Positions 37,818 to 47,210 of a DNA stretch of 64,000 nt are shown piece by piece. Source of the stretch: Acidithiobacillus sp. (GTDB lineage Bacteria; Pseudomonadota; Gammaproteobacteria; Acidithiobacillales; Acidithiobacillaceae); assembly GCA_028697715.1 (NCBI GenBank), contig JAQVDS010000014.1, forward strand, positions 1 through 64,000. The letters are read 5' to 3'. The position numbers and the translations under genes are program-made. Numbering within the stretch: position 1 is the first letter of the stretch; every line of letters starts with the position of its first letter. The notes under the pieces were generated by a model, which did not search any database, had not been told where the DNA came from, and worked only from the letters and a program-made list of their open reading frames with translations.

Positions 37818-39865
37818 AACGACGCGAGTTTTTGCAGAGTCTGGGGGTAGGGGCGAGCCTTACCGCGTTCTTGGGCAGTACGGTCGCACGGGCGGCCTTG
37901 TTGCCGGCCAACCATCGCAGCGGCAGCATCGAGGACGTCGAACATATCGTCGTCTTTATGCAGGAAAATCGCTCCTTTGATCACTATTTTGGCCATCTGA
38001 GTGGCGTGCGCGGCTACAACGACCGCTTTCCTCTGACCTTGCCGGGTGGTCAACCCGTCTGGTTTCAGGGGCGGATGACGGATCCCAGTCGTCCCGTCCT
38101 GCCCTTCCATTTGAACACCCAGAAGACCTCGGCGCAGTTTATTCAGGACCTGGACCATAGCTGGGCATCGCAGCATGGCGCGGTGGCCGGCGGGCTGATG
38201 AATGCCTGGCCCCTGAACAAGACCGACATGACCATGGGCTATTTTCTGCGTCAGGACGTTCCCTTCCATTATGCCCTGGCCGACGCTTTTACCCTTTGTG
38301 ACCACTATTTTGCGTCCATCAATGGTCCCACCTGCCCCAATCGCTGCATGCTCTTCACCGGCTCTATCGACCCGGAAGGGAAGGACGGCGGTCCCTATAT
38401 CGATGACGACACGCATCTTTGGACCAAGGGGGTCAAACCCTTTACCTGGCCGACCTATGCCGAGCGTCTGGAGAAGGCGGGCATTACTTGGCGGGTGTAT
38501 CAGGAGGGGCTGCACGAGGTCGATCACAACCCCATGACGGGCAACTTTGGTGAAAATGCGCTGCTCTACTTCCAGCCCTTCGCCGACGCCCCCAGCAGTT
38601 CGCCGTTGTACCAACGGGCGGCATTGCCCGGTGGCGTGGCGGCCCTGCGCGAGGATGTGCTGCAGGACCGCCTGCCCCAGGTCTCCTGGATCACCGTTCC
38701 CGCCGGGTATTCGGAGCATCCGTCCTATCCGCCGGCCTATGGGGCCATCTACATTGCCCGGGTACTCGATGCCCTGACCAGCAACCCCGAGGTCTGGGGC
38801 AAGACGGTACTGCTGCTGGACTACGATGAAAACGACGGCTTCTTTGACCATGTGCCGCCGCCCCAGCCACCCACTCCCGTGCGCCCGGGCAAATCCACGA
38901 TCAGTACCGAGGGCATGGTGCACAATCGCATCAATCCCGACTGGCCGGTCTTGTATACCCCCGATCAACTTCCGTATGGACTGGGTCCAAGGGTGCCGAT
39001 GACGGTGATTTCCCCGTGGAGCAAGGGCGGTTATGTCTGCTCCGAGGTCTTCGATCACACTTCGGTGCTCCGCTTCATCGAGAAGCGCTTTGGGGTGAGC
39101 GAGCCCAACATCGTCCCCTGGCGGCGGGCAGTCTGCGGGGATCTGACTTCTGCCTTCGATTTCTTCCGCCCCGATGACCGCTTTGTGTCTTTGCCCAGTA
39201 CCCGGAACTATGTGGCAACGGTACACCACGAATCGACCCTGCCGGCGCCGGTGGTGCCGGAGGAACAGCCGATCGCCATCGCGCCGCAGGAGGCAGGGCT
39301 GCGCCGTCGCCGACCCCTGGCCTACGACACCCGTCTGCGCCTCGAGGCAACGGCGAATGGGGTACGGCTGCGCTTTCATAACCCTTCTCCCCTAGGCGTT
39401 GCCTGCACTGCGTATTGGGATGGCAGTAGCCATTTGCCACACCACTACAGCATCGGCGCCGGGGATCGCCTGGAAGACGAAATGCCTCTACCCAAGGGCC
39501 AGGAGCTCTCGCTGACGGTGTATGGGCCGGATGGCTATCTGCGGCGAATTACCGGAGAGGGGCCTTCCACCCTCGAAGTGGATGCCTGGCCGGAGAAAAG
39601 CGGTGACCTCCATTTGCATCTGCACAACGGGGGTAGAGAAGGGCAGAGGGTGACGGTTGCCGACCAGGCCTATGGCCTGGGCACGCGCGAGATCCGCTTG
39701 GCGCCCGGAGAAACGCGCGAGATTTCCTGGCCGCTGGCGCAAAGCCATCATTGGTATGACCTGGAAATCCGTGCAACCAGTCATCGCTGGCGATTGGCGG
39801 GGCATGTCGAGACTGGCGAGGAAAGCTGGTCCGATCCGGCCAATCTGAAGCCTGTCCTGGTCTAG
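37814..39865 (+). CDS. Tat-exported phospholipase C / phosphoesterase-family enzyme
   Basis: 683 residues, close to the non-haemolytic and haemolytic phosphocholine phospholipases C of Pseudomonas. The N-terminus has a twin-arginine signal (KRREFLQSLG) for folded export. The catalytic region starts with FMQENRSFDHYFG at residues 48-60, where Asn binds the phosphate, and continues with INGPTCPNRC, LLDYDENDGFFDHV and FDHTSVLRFIEKRFG. Two C-terminal beta domains (DUF756 type) occupy about 480-680. Broader phosphoesterase activity is possible. It is in a PhoB-type operon with the TonB receptor and the Sel1 protein, consistent with releasing phosphate or phosphocholine from lipids. Confidence 0.9.
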   Translation: MKRREFLQSLGVGASLTAFLGSTVARAALLPANHRSGSIEDVEHIVVFMQENRSFDHYFGHLSGVRGYNDRFPLTLPGGQPVWFQGRMTDPSRPVLPFHLNTQKTSAQFIQDLDHSWASQHGAVAGGLMNAWPLNKTDMTMGYFLRQDVPFHYALADAFTLCDHYFASINGPTCPNRCMLFTGSIDPEGKDGGPYIDDDTHLWTKGVKPFTWPTYAERLEKAGITWRVYQEGLHEVDHNPMTGNFGENALLYFQPFADAPSSSPLYQRAALPGGVAALREDVLQDRLPQVSWITVPAGYSEHPSYPPAYGAIYIARVLDALTSNPEVWGKTVLLLDYDENDGFFDHVPPPQPPTPVRPGKSTISTEGMVHNRINPDWPVLYTPDQLPYGLGPRVPMTVISPWSKGGYVCSEVFDHTSVLRFIEKRFGVSEPNIVPWRRAVCGDLTSAFDFFRPDDRFVSLPSTRNYVATVHHESTLPAPVVPEEQPIAIAPQEAGLRRRRPLAYDTRLRLEATANGVRLRFHNPSPLGVACTAYWDGSSHLPHHYSIGAGDRLEDEMPLPKGQELSLTVYGPDGYLRRITGEGPSTLEVDAWPEKSGDLHLHLHNGGREGQRVTVADQAYGLGTREIRLAPGETREISWPLAQSHHWYDLEIRATSHRWRLAGHVETGEESWSDPANLKPVLV

Positions 39866-40173
39866 CGGGTACCGCAAGGATCCGCATACGCCGCCGTCTG
39901 GGGGCGCGAATTCTTTGCCTTGCCGGCCGTGTCTTGGGAAATTTGACTCGGGCGCTGCAATCGCTATGATATCTCTGTGTTCGTATACCACCTATTTTTC
40001 TGTACGACGGGCTCCCCACAATAGCCCTGTCGGTTGTTTGGAGGATGTTGCAGTCTTGATCAAGCCGCATAAGCGGTATAGGCTCAGTAAACATCAACAA
40101 TGTGCAAGTCTCGTATCCCTGATCTCAAGGCATAATTCCTGATCTGTATTCCGTGCAGAGGAGCTCTCTCCCA
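39866..40173 (+). promoter_or_regulatory. trxA-rho promoter and long leader
   Basis: 308 bp without a gene. TTGACT at 39943-39948 and TATGAT at 39965-39970 with a 16-bp spacer form a good promoter. Its transcript would carry about 195 bases before the trxA ATG. The leader contains a small inverted repeat (CCGC/GCGG around 40066-40077) and a good GAGGAG ribosome site. Confidence 0.65.
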
Positions 40174-40500
40174 ATGAGTGACGTTATTTCCCATGTATCT
40201 GATGAAACCTTCGACGCCGAAGTCCTGCAGTCTGACAAACCCGTGTTGGTCGATTTTTGGGCGGAATGGTGTGGTCCGTGCAAGATGATCGCCCCGGTTC
40301 TTGAGGACGTTGCCGGGGAGTACGCCGATCGTATGAAGGTCGTCAAATTCAACATCGATGAAAATCCCGCTACGCCACCGCAATATGGGATACGCGGCAT
40401 TCCCACCCTGCTCCTGTTTAAGGCCGGAAAACTCGAGGCCAGCAAGGTAGGGGCACTTAGCAAAGCGCAGCTCACCGCCTTTCTGGATAGCCAGCTTTGA
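40174..40500 (+). CDS. trxA: Thioredoxin 1
   Basis: 108 residues, the usual size. The redox-active WCGPC is at residues 32-36, the buried Asp at 27 (VDFWAEWC), and the cis-Pro in [12 protein letters not shown]. General disulfide reductant for ribonucleotide reductase, PAPS reductase and others. The ATG at 40174 follows GAGGAG. The stop overlaps the rho start. Confidence 0.97.
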   Translation: MSDVISHVSDETFDAEVLQSDKPVLVDFWAEWCGPCKMIAPVLEDVAGEYADRMKVVKFNIDENPATPPQYGIRGIPTLLLFKAGKLEASKVGALSKAQLTAFLDSQL

Positions 40501-41867
40501 ATGCTCCAAGACCCCGCCGCAAGCCGCAACGTTCTCCCAAATCTTTCCCCAATGAAGATCTTCTTCTAGAAGAGGAGGAGTCCTTCACTCCAGTTCCCGG
40601 GGCTCCCTCGGTCAACCTCAGCGAACTGAAGAGAAAATCGGCCACGGAGCTTGCGCTCCTGTGCCAGGAGCTGGGGATCGATGGGGCGGCCAGGCAGAAG
40701 AAACAAGAACTGATCTTCAATATCCTCAAGGCCCATGCGCGCAATGGCGATGCCATTTATGGCGATGGGGTACTGGAAATCCTGCAGGATGGGTTCGGCT
40801 TTTTGCGTGCGGCATCGGGCTCGTATATGGCGGGGCCGGACGACATCTATGTCTCGCCCTCGCAGATCCGTCGCTTCAACTTGCAGACGGGGGATACGGT
40901 TTCCGGGCAGATTCGCCCGCCCAAGGAGGGGGAGCGCTACTTTGCCTTGCTCAAGGTGGAGAGCATCAACTTCGAGGGGCCGGAGGCAACCCGCAACAAG
41001 GTCAATTTTGATGATCTGACGCCATTGTTTCCGGAAGAGGCCCTGCGCCTGGAGTCGGATCATATGGTTTATGGTGAGCCTTCGGCGCGCATCATCGATC
41101 TGATCTCCCCGATCGGCAAGGGGCAGCGTGGCCTCATCGTGGCGCCGCCCAAGACCGGCAAAACGGTATTGTTGCAGCAGATTGCCCATGCGATTACCAG
41201 TAATCATCCGGAATGCTATCTGATCGTACTCTTGATTGATGAGCGCCCGGAGGAAGTGACGGAGATGCAGCGTTCGGTGAAGGGTGAGGTGGTGTCCTCG
41301 ACCTTCGATGAGCCCGCCACCCGCCATGTGCAGGTCGCCGAAATCGTCCTGGAAAAGGCCAAGCGTCTGGTGGAACATAAGCATGACGTGGTGATTCTGC
41401 TCGATTCCATTACCCGTTTGGCGCGCGCCTACAATACCGTCGTGCCCTCTTCAGGTAAGGTGCTCACCGGTGGCGTCGATGCCAACGCCCTGCAAAAGCC
41501 GAAGCGCTTTTTTGGTGCGGCGCGCAATATCGAGGAGGGCGGTAGCCTGACTATCATCGCCACTTCGTTGGTGGAAACTGGTTCCAAGATGGACGAGGTG
41601 ATCTTCGAGGAGTTCAAGGGCACCGGCAATATGGAAGTGCACTTGGATCGCCGCCTTGCCGAGAAGCGCGTCTATCCAGCCATCAATCTGAACAAGTCCG
41701 GTACCCGTCGCGAAGAACTGCTCATTCCGCAGGAACTTCTTAACAAGATCTGGGTGCTGCGCAAGCTGCTGGCACCCATGGATCCCATGGAATCGATGGA
41801 ATTTCTGTTGGACAAGGTGCGAGCGACCAAGACCAATGCGGAATTCTTCGATTCCATGAATCGCTGA
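40497..41867 (+). CDS. rho: Transcription termination factor Rho
   Basis: 456 residues, about 38 longer at the N-terminus than E. coli Rho. The only in-frame initiator near the front is a TTG at 40497 that overlaps the trxA stop (TTGA), which implies coupling. The extension is basic then acidic ([11 protein letters not shown], then [10 protein letters not shown]). After it the canonical protein begins ([16 protein letters not shown]). Primary RNA-binding site: DGFGFLRAA and [16 protein letters not shown]. Walker [14 protein letters not shown] and R loops: [14 protein letters not shown] and [13 protein letters not shown]. The trxA-rho-rpmE order is common in proteobacteria. Confidence 0.97.
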   Translation: MNAPRPRRKPQRSPKSFPNEDLLLEEEESFTPVPGAPSVNLSELKRKSATELALLCQELGIDGAARQKKQELIFNILKAHARNGDAIYGDGVLEILQDGFGFLRAASGSYMAGPDDIYVSPSQIRRFNLQTGDTVSGQIRPPKEGERYFALLKVESINFEGPEATRNKVNFDDLTPLFPEEALRLESDHMVYGEPSARIIDLISPIGKGQRGLIVAPPKTGKTVLLQQIAHAITSNHPECYLIVLLIDERPEEVTEMQRSVKGEVVSSTFDEPATRHVQVAEIVLEKAKRLVEHKHDVVILLDSITRLARAYNTVVPSSGKVLTGGVDANALQKPKRFFGAARNIEEGGSLTIIATSLVETGSKMDEVIFEEFKGTGNMEVHLDRRLAEKRVYPAINLNKSGTRREELLIPQELLNKIWVLRKLLAPMDPMESMEFLLDKVRATKTNAEFFDSMNR

Positions 41868-41874
41868 GCCGCCC

Positions 41875-41903
41875 TAGACCTTCGGCGCATCTCTCTTTAT
41901 AAT
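41875..41903 (+). promoter_or_regulatory. Promoter of rpmE
   Basis: TAGACC at 41875-41880 and a perfect TATAAT at 41898-41903, 17 bp apart. It lies in the 68-bp gap between rho and rpmE. Confidence 0.75.
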
Positions 41904-41935
41904 CCGCCACTTTCTGAAAACCCAGAGTGTTAGCC

Positions 41936-42136
41936 ATGAATCTCGAAATTCAGCCGAAATATGAAGAAGTGACTGTAACCTGCAGTTGCGGAAACAGCTT
42001 CAAGACCCGTTCCACGGCAGGGCGCGATCTGCATATCGATCTGTGCTCCGAATGCCACCCGTTTTACACCGGCAAACAGCGTACGGTTGCTGCCGCCGGG
42101 CAGGTAGAGAAGTTCCGCAAGCGGTACGGTAAGTAA
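41936..42136 (+). CDS. rpmE: Ribosomal protein bL31 (zinc-binding form)
   Basis: 66 residues. Zinc ligands CSC near residue 17 and CSEC near residue 37 are present, so this is the C+ form; the C- paralogue used under zinc shortage would lie elsewhere. The family core [20 protein letters not shown] is intact. ATG at 41936; an in-frame GTG three codons upstream is possible. Confidence 0.96.
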   Translation: MNLEIQPKYEEVTVTCSCGNSFKTRSTAGRDLHIDLCSECHPFYTGKQRTVAAAGQVEKFRKRYGK

Positions 42137-42145
42137 GCTTCTTCC

Positions 42146-43369
42146 ATGGCCAGCGAGAGCCTGCGCGATCGCGCTCTGGCGTACCACGCTGCTGCGCCGG
42201 CGGGGAAGGTAACGGTCGTTCCGTCCAAGCCCTGCGTGACCCAGGCAGATCTGACGCTGGCGTACACCCCTGGGGTTGCCGAGCCGGTGCGCGAGATTGC
42301 TGGCGACCCGGAAAAGGCCTACGACTACACCGCCAAGGGGAATCTCGTCGCGGTCATCAGCAATGGTAGCGCAGTACTTGGCCTGGGCAAGGTCGGAGCG
42401 CTCGCCGGCAAGCCGGTAATGGAGGGCAAGGCGGTCCTCTTCAAGCGCTTTGCCGACATCGATGCCTTTGATATCGAGGTCGAGGCGCGCGATGCCGAGC
42501 ATCTGATCGATGTGATCGCCGCCATCGCTCCCGGCTTCGGTGGCATCAATCTGGAGGACATCGCGGCGCCCGACTGTTTCCGGGTCGAGCGCGCCCTGCA
42601 GGAACGACTCGATATTCCTGTCTTTCACGACGATCAGCACGGTACGGCGGTCATTGTTGCGGCAGCCCTGCGCAATGCCCTGGAGTTGCAGGAGAAAGAG
42701 CTCGGCAAGGCGAAGGTTGCCATTGTCGGCGCCGGCGCGGCGGGCCTGGCCATTGCCGGTATCCTGAAAAAACTAGGTGCCCAGCACTGCTATCTTAGTG
42801 ATGTGCACGGGGTCTTGCACCAGGGGCGACAAGATTTGAGTGAGTGGCATCGACCCTACGCCTTGGCACCTGACGGCTGGGCCCTGGCCGATATGATCGC
42901 CGATGCCGATGTGCTCATCGGCGTTTCCGTAAAGGGTGCCATCCCCCTGGAGTTGCTTGCCAGCCTCGCGCCGCGCCCGGTGATCTTCGCCCTGGCGAAT
43001 CCCGATCCCGAGCTCGATCCCTGGCGGGCGCGGGAGCTGCGTCCGGATGCCATCATCGCCACGGGGCGCTCCGACCTGCCCAACCAGGTCAATAACGCTT
43101 TGGGTTTTCCGTTCCTCTTCCGGGGAGCCTTGGATGTGCGCGCCCGGGCCATCAATGCCGAGATGCTCGCCGCCGCGGTAGAGGCCCTGGCCTCCCTGGC
43201 GCGCAGCGAGGTGCCGGATGAGCTGTATGCGGCCTATGATCTTGCGCCGGGTACCTTGCAGTTCGGGCCAGAGTACATCATTCCCAAACCGCTGGATCCG
43301 CGCCTGCGCAGCGTTGTCGCCACTGCGGTGGCGCAGGCAGCGCGGGATAGCGGCGTCGCCCGCAGATAA
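42146..43369 (+). CDS. Malic enzyme (short form)
   Basis: Oxidative decarboxylation of malate to pyruvate. 407 residues, lacking the C-terminal phosphotransacetylase-like domain of long MaeB. The [43 protein letters not shown] and [20 protein letters not shown] blocks hold the substrate and metal residues. The nucleotide loop is [12 protein letters not shown], and ALANPDPE and [13 protein letters not shown] follow. NAD or NADP preference cannot be told by eye. Confidence 0.95.
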   Translation: MASESLRDRALAYHAAAPAGKVTVVPSKPCVTQADLTLAYTPGVAEPVREIAGDPEKAYDYTAKGNLVAVISNGSAVLGLGKVGALAGKPVMEGKAVLFKRFADIDAFDIEVEARDAEHLIDVIAAIAPGFGGINLEDIAAPDCFRVERALQERLDIPVFHDDQHGTAVIVAAALRNALELQEKELGKAKVAIVGAGAAGLAIAGILKKLGAQHCYLSDVHGVLHQGRQDLSEWHRPYALAPDGWALADMIADADVLIGVSVKGAIPLELLASLAPRPVIFALANPDPELDPWRARELRPDAIIATGRSDLPNQVNNALGFPFLFRGALDVRARAINAEMLAAAVEALASLARSEVPDELYAAYDLAPGTLQFGPEYIIPKPLDPRLRSVVATAVAQAARDSGVARR

Positions 43370-43373
43370 CCCC

Positions 43374-44432
43374 ATGCGCCTCGCGGATCTTGCGGTTCGC
43401 GATCTGCTGCGTATTGCCATTGTTGGTTTTTTACTGGCGGTCTTTGCTTTCCTGGTGTGGCGGGTCATGGCACCTTTCTTTGGTGTTCTCGCCTGGACCT
43501 CGATCATCGTCTATGTCACCTGGCCCCTACGGCACTGGCTTTGCCGACGTCTGCCACCCTGGCCGACGGCTGCCTTGATGACGCTCTTTTTCTCCTTGGC
43601 ATTTCTGCTGCCTTTTCTCTTTCTGAGTTTTCATCTCTTCCATGAACTGCAAGCCTTGCTGAAGAGCTGGAGTACGGCCGACGCGCACTGGCATCCGCTG
43701 GCAGAAATCCAAAAAAGCCCGTGGTTTGCCAAGATCTGGAATAGCCTTCCTCTCGCCTGGCGGGACAGCCTCCACGCCGGCGCGCTTAGCCCGAACCTGA
43801 ATGCCTGGGCAGCGCGGGTAGGGATTTTTGCAGGAGGACTAGGGAAGGCGTTGGGCAGCCTGGGGATGATCTGGGTCAGTAGTCTGGTCTTCTACCGGCA
43901 TGGCGAAACCTTTCTGCGACAGGGGCAGGAGGTGTTCGCGAGCCTCCTCGGGCCACAGTTCCCACAATATCTGGCGACGGTCGGCAATACCCTGCGCGCG
44001 GTGGTGTACGGCATCTTCGCCACGGCCGTCGCCCAGGGGCTGCTGGCGGGTCTGGGGTACTGGGCGAGTGGCATGCCGGCGCCGGTGCTGTTGACCTTCG
44101 TCACCATGATTTTTTCGCTGATGCCCTTTGGTACTCCCTTGGTATGGGGCGCGGCGAGCATTTGGCTGCTCTGGCAGGGCCACTACTACGCTGGTGTCGG
44201 GCTCTTTCTGTGGGGTGCCCTGGTGGTCAGCTGGGTAGACAATCTGATCCGCCCCTGGGTGATCTCTGCCGCTGTGCATCTGCCCTTTCTGCTGGTGATG
44301 TTCGGGGTGCTGGGCGGGATCATTGCCTTTGGTTTTCTGGGGATTTTTCTCGGACCGGTCTTGCTCGCCGTGGCGCTGAATCTCTGGCAGCGCTATGTGC
44401 GGAGCTTGCAGACTGTCGCTGCTGACTCCTGA
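43374..44432 (+). CDS. AI-2E/PerM-family membrane transporter
   Basis: 352 residues with about seven to eight membrane segments: IAIVGFLLAVFAFLVWRVM, FFGVLAWTSIIVYVTWPL, a third around LMTLFFSLAFLLPFLFLSF, and a C-terminal cluster through PFLLVMFGVLGGIIAFGFLGIF. The last contains the family signature (GGIIAFGFLGIFLGPVLLA). Members have been linked to autoinducer-2 export, Na+/H+ exchange or general permease functions; the substrate here is unknown. ATG at 43374, four bases after the malic enzyme stop. Confidence 0.9.
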   Translation: MRLADLAVRDLLRIAIVGFLLAVFAFLVWRVMAPFFGVLAWTSIIVYVTWPLRHWLCRRLPPWPTAALMTLFFSLAFLLPFLFLSFHLFHELQALLKSWSTADAHWHPLAEIQKSPWFAKIWNSLPLAWRDSLHAGALSPNLNAWAARVGIFAGGLGKALGSLGMIWVSSLVFYRHGETFLRQGQEVFASLLGPQFPQYLATVGNTLRAVVYGIFATAVAQGLLAGLGYWASGMPAPVLLTFVTMIFSLMPFGTPLVWGAASIWLLWQGHYYAGVGLFLWGALVVSWVDNLIRPWVISAAVHLPFLLVMFGVLGGIIAFGFLGIFLGPVLLAVALNLWQRYVRSLQTVAADS

Positions 44433-44463
44433 ACTCGGACTTCCTTTACCGGATCTGCCTGCC

Positions 44464-44492
44464 TTGGTCTTTTGTGCCCAGGGTTCTATACT
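44464..44492 (+). promoter_or_regulatory. Promoter of ilvD
   Basis: TTGGTC at 44464-44469 and TATACT at 44487-44492 with a 17-bp spacer, 54 bp before the ilvD start. A small inverted repeat (GGCTC/GAGCC) lies in the leader. No leader peptide rich in branched-chain codons was seen. Confidence 0.75.
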
Positions 44493-44546
44493 GACCCCAT
44501 CAACACAGCAAGGCTCTCCCGCGAGCCCTATTTTTCGAGGTGACCG

Positions 44547-46223
44547 ATGCGTTCCGATACAATCAAAAAGGGCTTTGAACGAGCCCCTCACCGCGCTTTG
44601 CTCAAGGCCTGTGGAGTTACCGATGCTGACATGAACAAACCCTTCATCGGTGTTGCCAATTCCTATATCGACATCATTCCGGGGCATGTGCATCTGCAGG
44701 AATTTGGCAAGATCGTCAAGGAGGCAATTCGCGCTGCTGGTGGAATCCCTTTCGAATTCAATACGATTGGCGTAGATGACGGTATCATCATGGGGCACGA
44801 TGGCATGCGCTATTCGTTGCCGAGTCGGGAACTGATCGCCGACTCCATCGAAACGGTGGTGCAGGCGCATCACCTCGATGGCCTGGTTTGCATCCCCAAC
44901 TGCGATAAGATCGTTCCGGGCATGATCATGGGCGCGCTGCGCTGCGATATTCCCACGGTCTTCGTCTCCGGCGGACCCATGGAGGCCGGCAAGCTGGATG
45001 ACGGCACGCCCATCGATCTGGTGACGGCGTTTGAGGCGGTCGGGCAATTCAAGCGCGGACAGATTACTGAGCTGCGCCTGAAGGAGATCGAGGACAAGGC
45101 CTGCCCTACCTGTGGTTCCTGCTCGGGAATGTTTACCGCCAACAGCATGAACTGTCTGATGGAGGTCTTGGGGATTGCCTTGCCCGGTAACGGCACCGTT
45201 TTGGCGACGGCCAGCGAGCGGCGCGATCTGGTGCGGGAGGCGGCGGCGCGGGTCATGGCCCTGGTGCGCGCCGGTGGGCCAACCATGCGCCAGCTGGTCG
45301 ACTTCGAGGCCATCGACAATGCCTTCATTCTGGACATGGCGATGGGTGGCTCCACCAACACGGTACTGCATACCCTGGCTATCGCCCGGGAGTCGGGTAT
45401 TGATTATCCCCTGGCCCGGGTCAACGAACTGGCGCAGAAGGTGGCCTATCTGGCCAAGATATCGCCCGCGCTCTCTACCGTGCATATCGAAGACATTGGC
45501 CGCGCCGGTGGTATTCCCGCTATCCTGCACGAAGTCCACAAGCGCAATGGCGAGGTTCTGCATCTCGACAAGCCCACGGTCAGCGGCAAGAGTCTACGCG
45601 AGATCGTCGAAAGCGCGCAGGTGCGCGACAGCAAGATCATTCATCTGGCAACGGAGCCAATCTCGCCCACCGGTGGTCTGCGTGCGGTCTTTGGCAACCT
45701 GGCGCCGCAGGGGGGCATCGTCAAGATTGGCGCGGTAATACCCGCCATGCGCAAGTTTTCCGGGCCGGCAAAGATCTTCGAGAGCATGGAAAGCGCGGCA
45801 GAGGGGATCCTGGCTGGCGAGGTGCAGCCCGGGCAGGTGGTGGTGATTCGCTACGAAGGGCCGAAGGGTGGCCCCGGTATGCCGGAAATGCTCACGCCCA
45901 CCGCCAATATTATGGGCATGGGTCTGGGCGAGAGCGTTGCGCTCATTACCGATGGCCGGTTCAGCGGCGCTACGCGGGGGGCCTGCATTGGTCACATCTC
46001 GCCGGAGGCGGCCGAGGGCGGCCCCATTGCTTTGCTGCGGGATGGTGACATCATCGAGCTCGATCTGGATGCTGGTAGCTTGCAGGTGCAGCTCAGCGAT
46101 GCCGAACTGGCAAAGCGGCGCGAAAGCTGGGTGCCCGTCGAAAAGCCTCTCAAGTCGCCGTGGTTGCGCCGCTACCGCAAGCTGGTGACCAACGCCGCCA
46201 TGGGCGCGATTCTGGAATCCTGA
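44547..46223 (+). CDS. ilvD: Dihydroxy-acid dehydratase
   Basis: Fe-S enzyme of valine, isoleucine and leucine synthesis. 558 residues. Cluster Cys in [12 protein letters not shown] and in [18 protein letters not shown] are present; the pattern of Cys matches the short [2Fe-2S] type rather than the 616-residue E. coli type. Further blocks are [36 protein letters not shown] and [11 protein letters not shown]. Own promoter; followed by the NYN gene after one base. Confidence 0.96.
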   Translation: MRSDTIKKGFERAPHRALLKACGVTDADMNKPFIGVANSYIDIIPGHVHLQEFGKIVKEAIRAAGGIPFEFNTIGVDDGIIMGHDGMRYSLPSRELIADSIETVVQAHHLDGLVCIPNCDKIVPGMIMGALRCDIPTVFVSGGPMEAGKLDDGTPIDLVTAFEAVGQFKRGQITELRLKEIEDKACPTCGSCSGMFTANSMNCLMEVLGIALPGNGTVLATASERRDLVREAAARVMALVRAGGPTMRQLVDFEAIDNAFILDMAMGGSTNTVLHTLAIARESGIDYPLARVNELAQKVAYLAKISPALSTVHIEDIGRAGGIPAILHEVHKRNGEVLHLDKPTVSGKSLREIVESAQVRDSKIIHLATEPISPTGGLRAVFGNLAPQGGIVKIGAVIPAMRKFSGPAKIFESMESAAEGILAGEVQPGQVVVIRYEGPKGGPGMPEMLTPTANIMGMGLGESVALITDGRFSGATRGACIGHISPEAAEGGPIALLRDGDIIELDLDAGSLQVQLSDAELAKRRESWVPVEKPLKSPWLRRYRKLVTNAAMGAILES

Positions 46224-46224
46224 G

Positions 46225-47196
46225 TTGACGGATTCTTCCCTGCGGATCGGCGTCTATGTCGATGCCGAGAACGTACGTTATAACGGTGGCTATGCCATGC
46301 GCTACGACGTCCTGCGCCGCTTTGCCGCGCGTGGGGATGGCCGCACGGCGGGACAGCTCATTCGCCTCAACACCTATATGGCCGTCGATGGGCAACGGGT
46401 CCGGGTAGACAGTGAATATCGCGACCGGATCCGCGCCTATCAGCAGGCAGTGCGCGATCTGGGCTGGAAGATCATCGAGAAGCCGGTGCGCTGGTTTACC
46501 GATGACGAGGGCAATGCGGTAGCCAAGGCAAATGCCGATCTCGATCTCGCCGTTGATGTCATGCTGCAGTCGGAACGCCTGGATCAGGTGCTGCTGGTGA
46601 CCGGTGATGGCGATTTTTTACAGGTGGTACGGGCACTGCAAAATCGCGGCTGTCGGGTAGAGGTGCTGGGCTTTCGCAATGTTTCCCTGCACTTGCAACA
46701 CGAGGCCGATGCCTTTTATTCCGGTTATCTCATTCCCGGACTGTTGCCCGTGCGGGGGGACGGCAAGGTATCTTGGGGCGAGTTTGGTTCGCGGGTACGC
46801 GGTATTTGCAGCCGCTGGGAGGTAGACCGTGGCTTTGGTTTTATCCGCTTCCAGCGCGAACTGAGCAGCCATCTCTGGGTGACCGATACGCGCCAGGAGG
46901 ACTCTCCCTATGGCTCGGCTTTTGTGCACATCTCCGATCTACCGCGCGAGCTGGATGTAGGCGATCTCCCCAGTCGCGACATCGTCCTCGAATTCGATCT
47001 GGAGCCCAGCGAAATGGAGCGCGGGGGGTTTGTCGCCAAGCGCTGTACCGTAGTCTACCGCTATGACGGAAAATATGCGGCTACCCCGCGCGTCGATCAT
47101 CGGGAGCTGGAATTGTTGCCGGTTGCGAGAAACCACGTGTCAGCAGAGAAAACCGAGGACGCGGCCAGTATCGTGGAGCCATCGACCGCAGACTAG
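46225..47196 (+). CDS. NYN-domain nuclease fused to a cold-shock-like domain
   Basis: 323 residues. The N-terminal NYN/LabA (PIN-like RNase) domain spans about 5-165: VYVDAENVRYN with Asp13 and Asn16, KANADLDLAVDVML and LLVTGDGDFLQVVRAL carry the acidic metal ligands. The C-terminal part has cold-shock motifs RNP1 (RGFGFIRF near 202) and RNP2 (AFVHIS near 232), so a nuclease is joined to an RNA-binding barrel. TTG start one base after ilvD. Function by inference: RNA processing or decay. Confidence 0.85.
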   Translation: MTDSSLRIGVYVDAENVRYNGGYAMRYDVLRRFAARGDGRTAGQLIRLNTYMAVDGQRVRVDSEYRDRIRAYQQAVRDLGWKIIEKPVRWFTDDEGNAVAKANADLDLAVDVMLQSERLDQVLLVTGDGDFLQVVRALQNRGCRVEVLGFRNVSLHLQHEADAFYSGYLIPGLLPVRGDGKVSWGEFGSRVRGICSRWEVDRGFGFIRFQRELSSHLWVTDTRQEDSPYGSAFVHISDLPRELDVGDLPSRDIVLEFDLEPSEMERGGFVAKRCTVVYRYDGKYAATPRVDHRELELLPVARNHVSAEKTEDAASIVEPSTAD

Positions 47197-47210
47197 GCCA
47201 GTTGCTGCAC

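Noticed and set aside
37766..39379. Long minus-strand open frame opposite the phospholipase C gene
   Set aside because: Antisense shadow; the plus strand carries the Tat signal and catalytic motifs.
43839..45563. Long minus-strand open frame opposite the PerM-type gene and ilvD
   Set aside because: Antisense shadow of well-supported genes, without family features.
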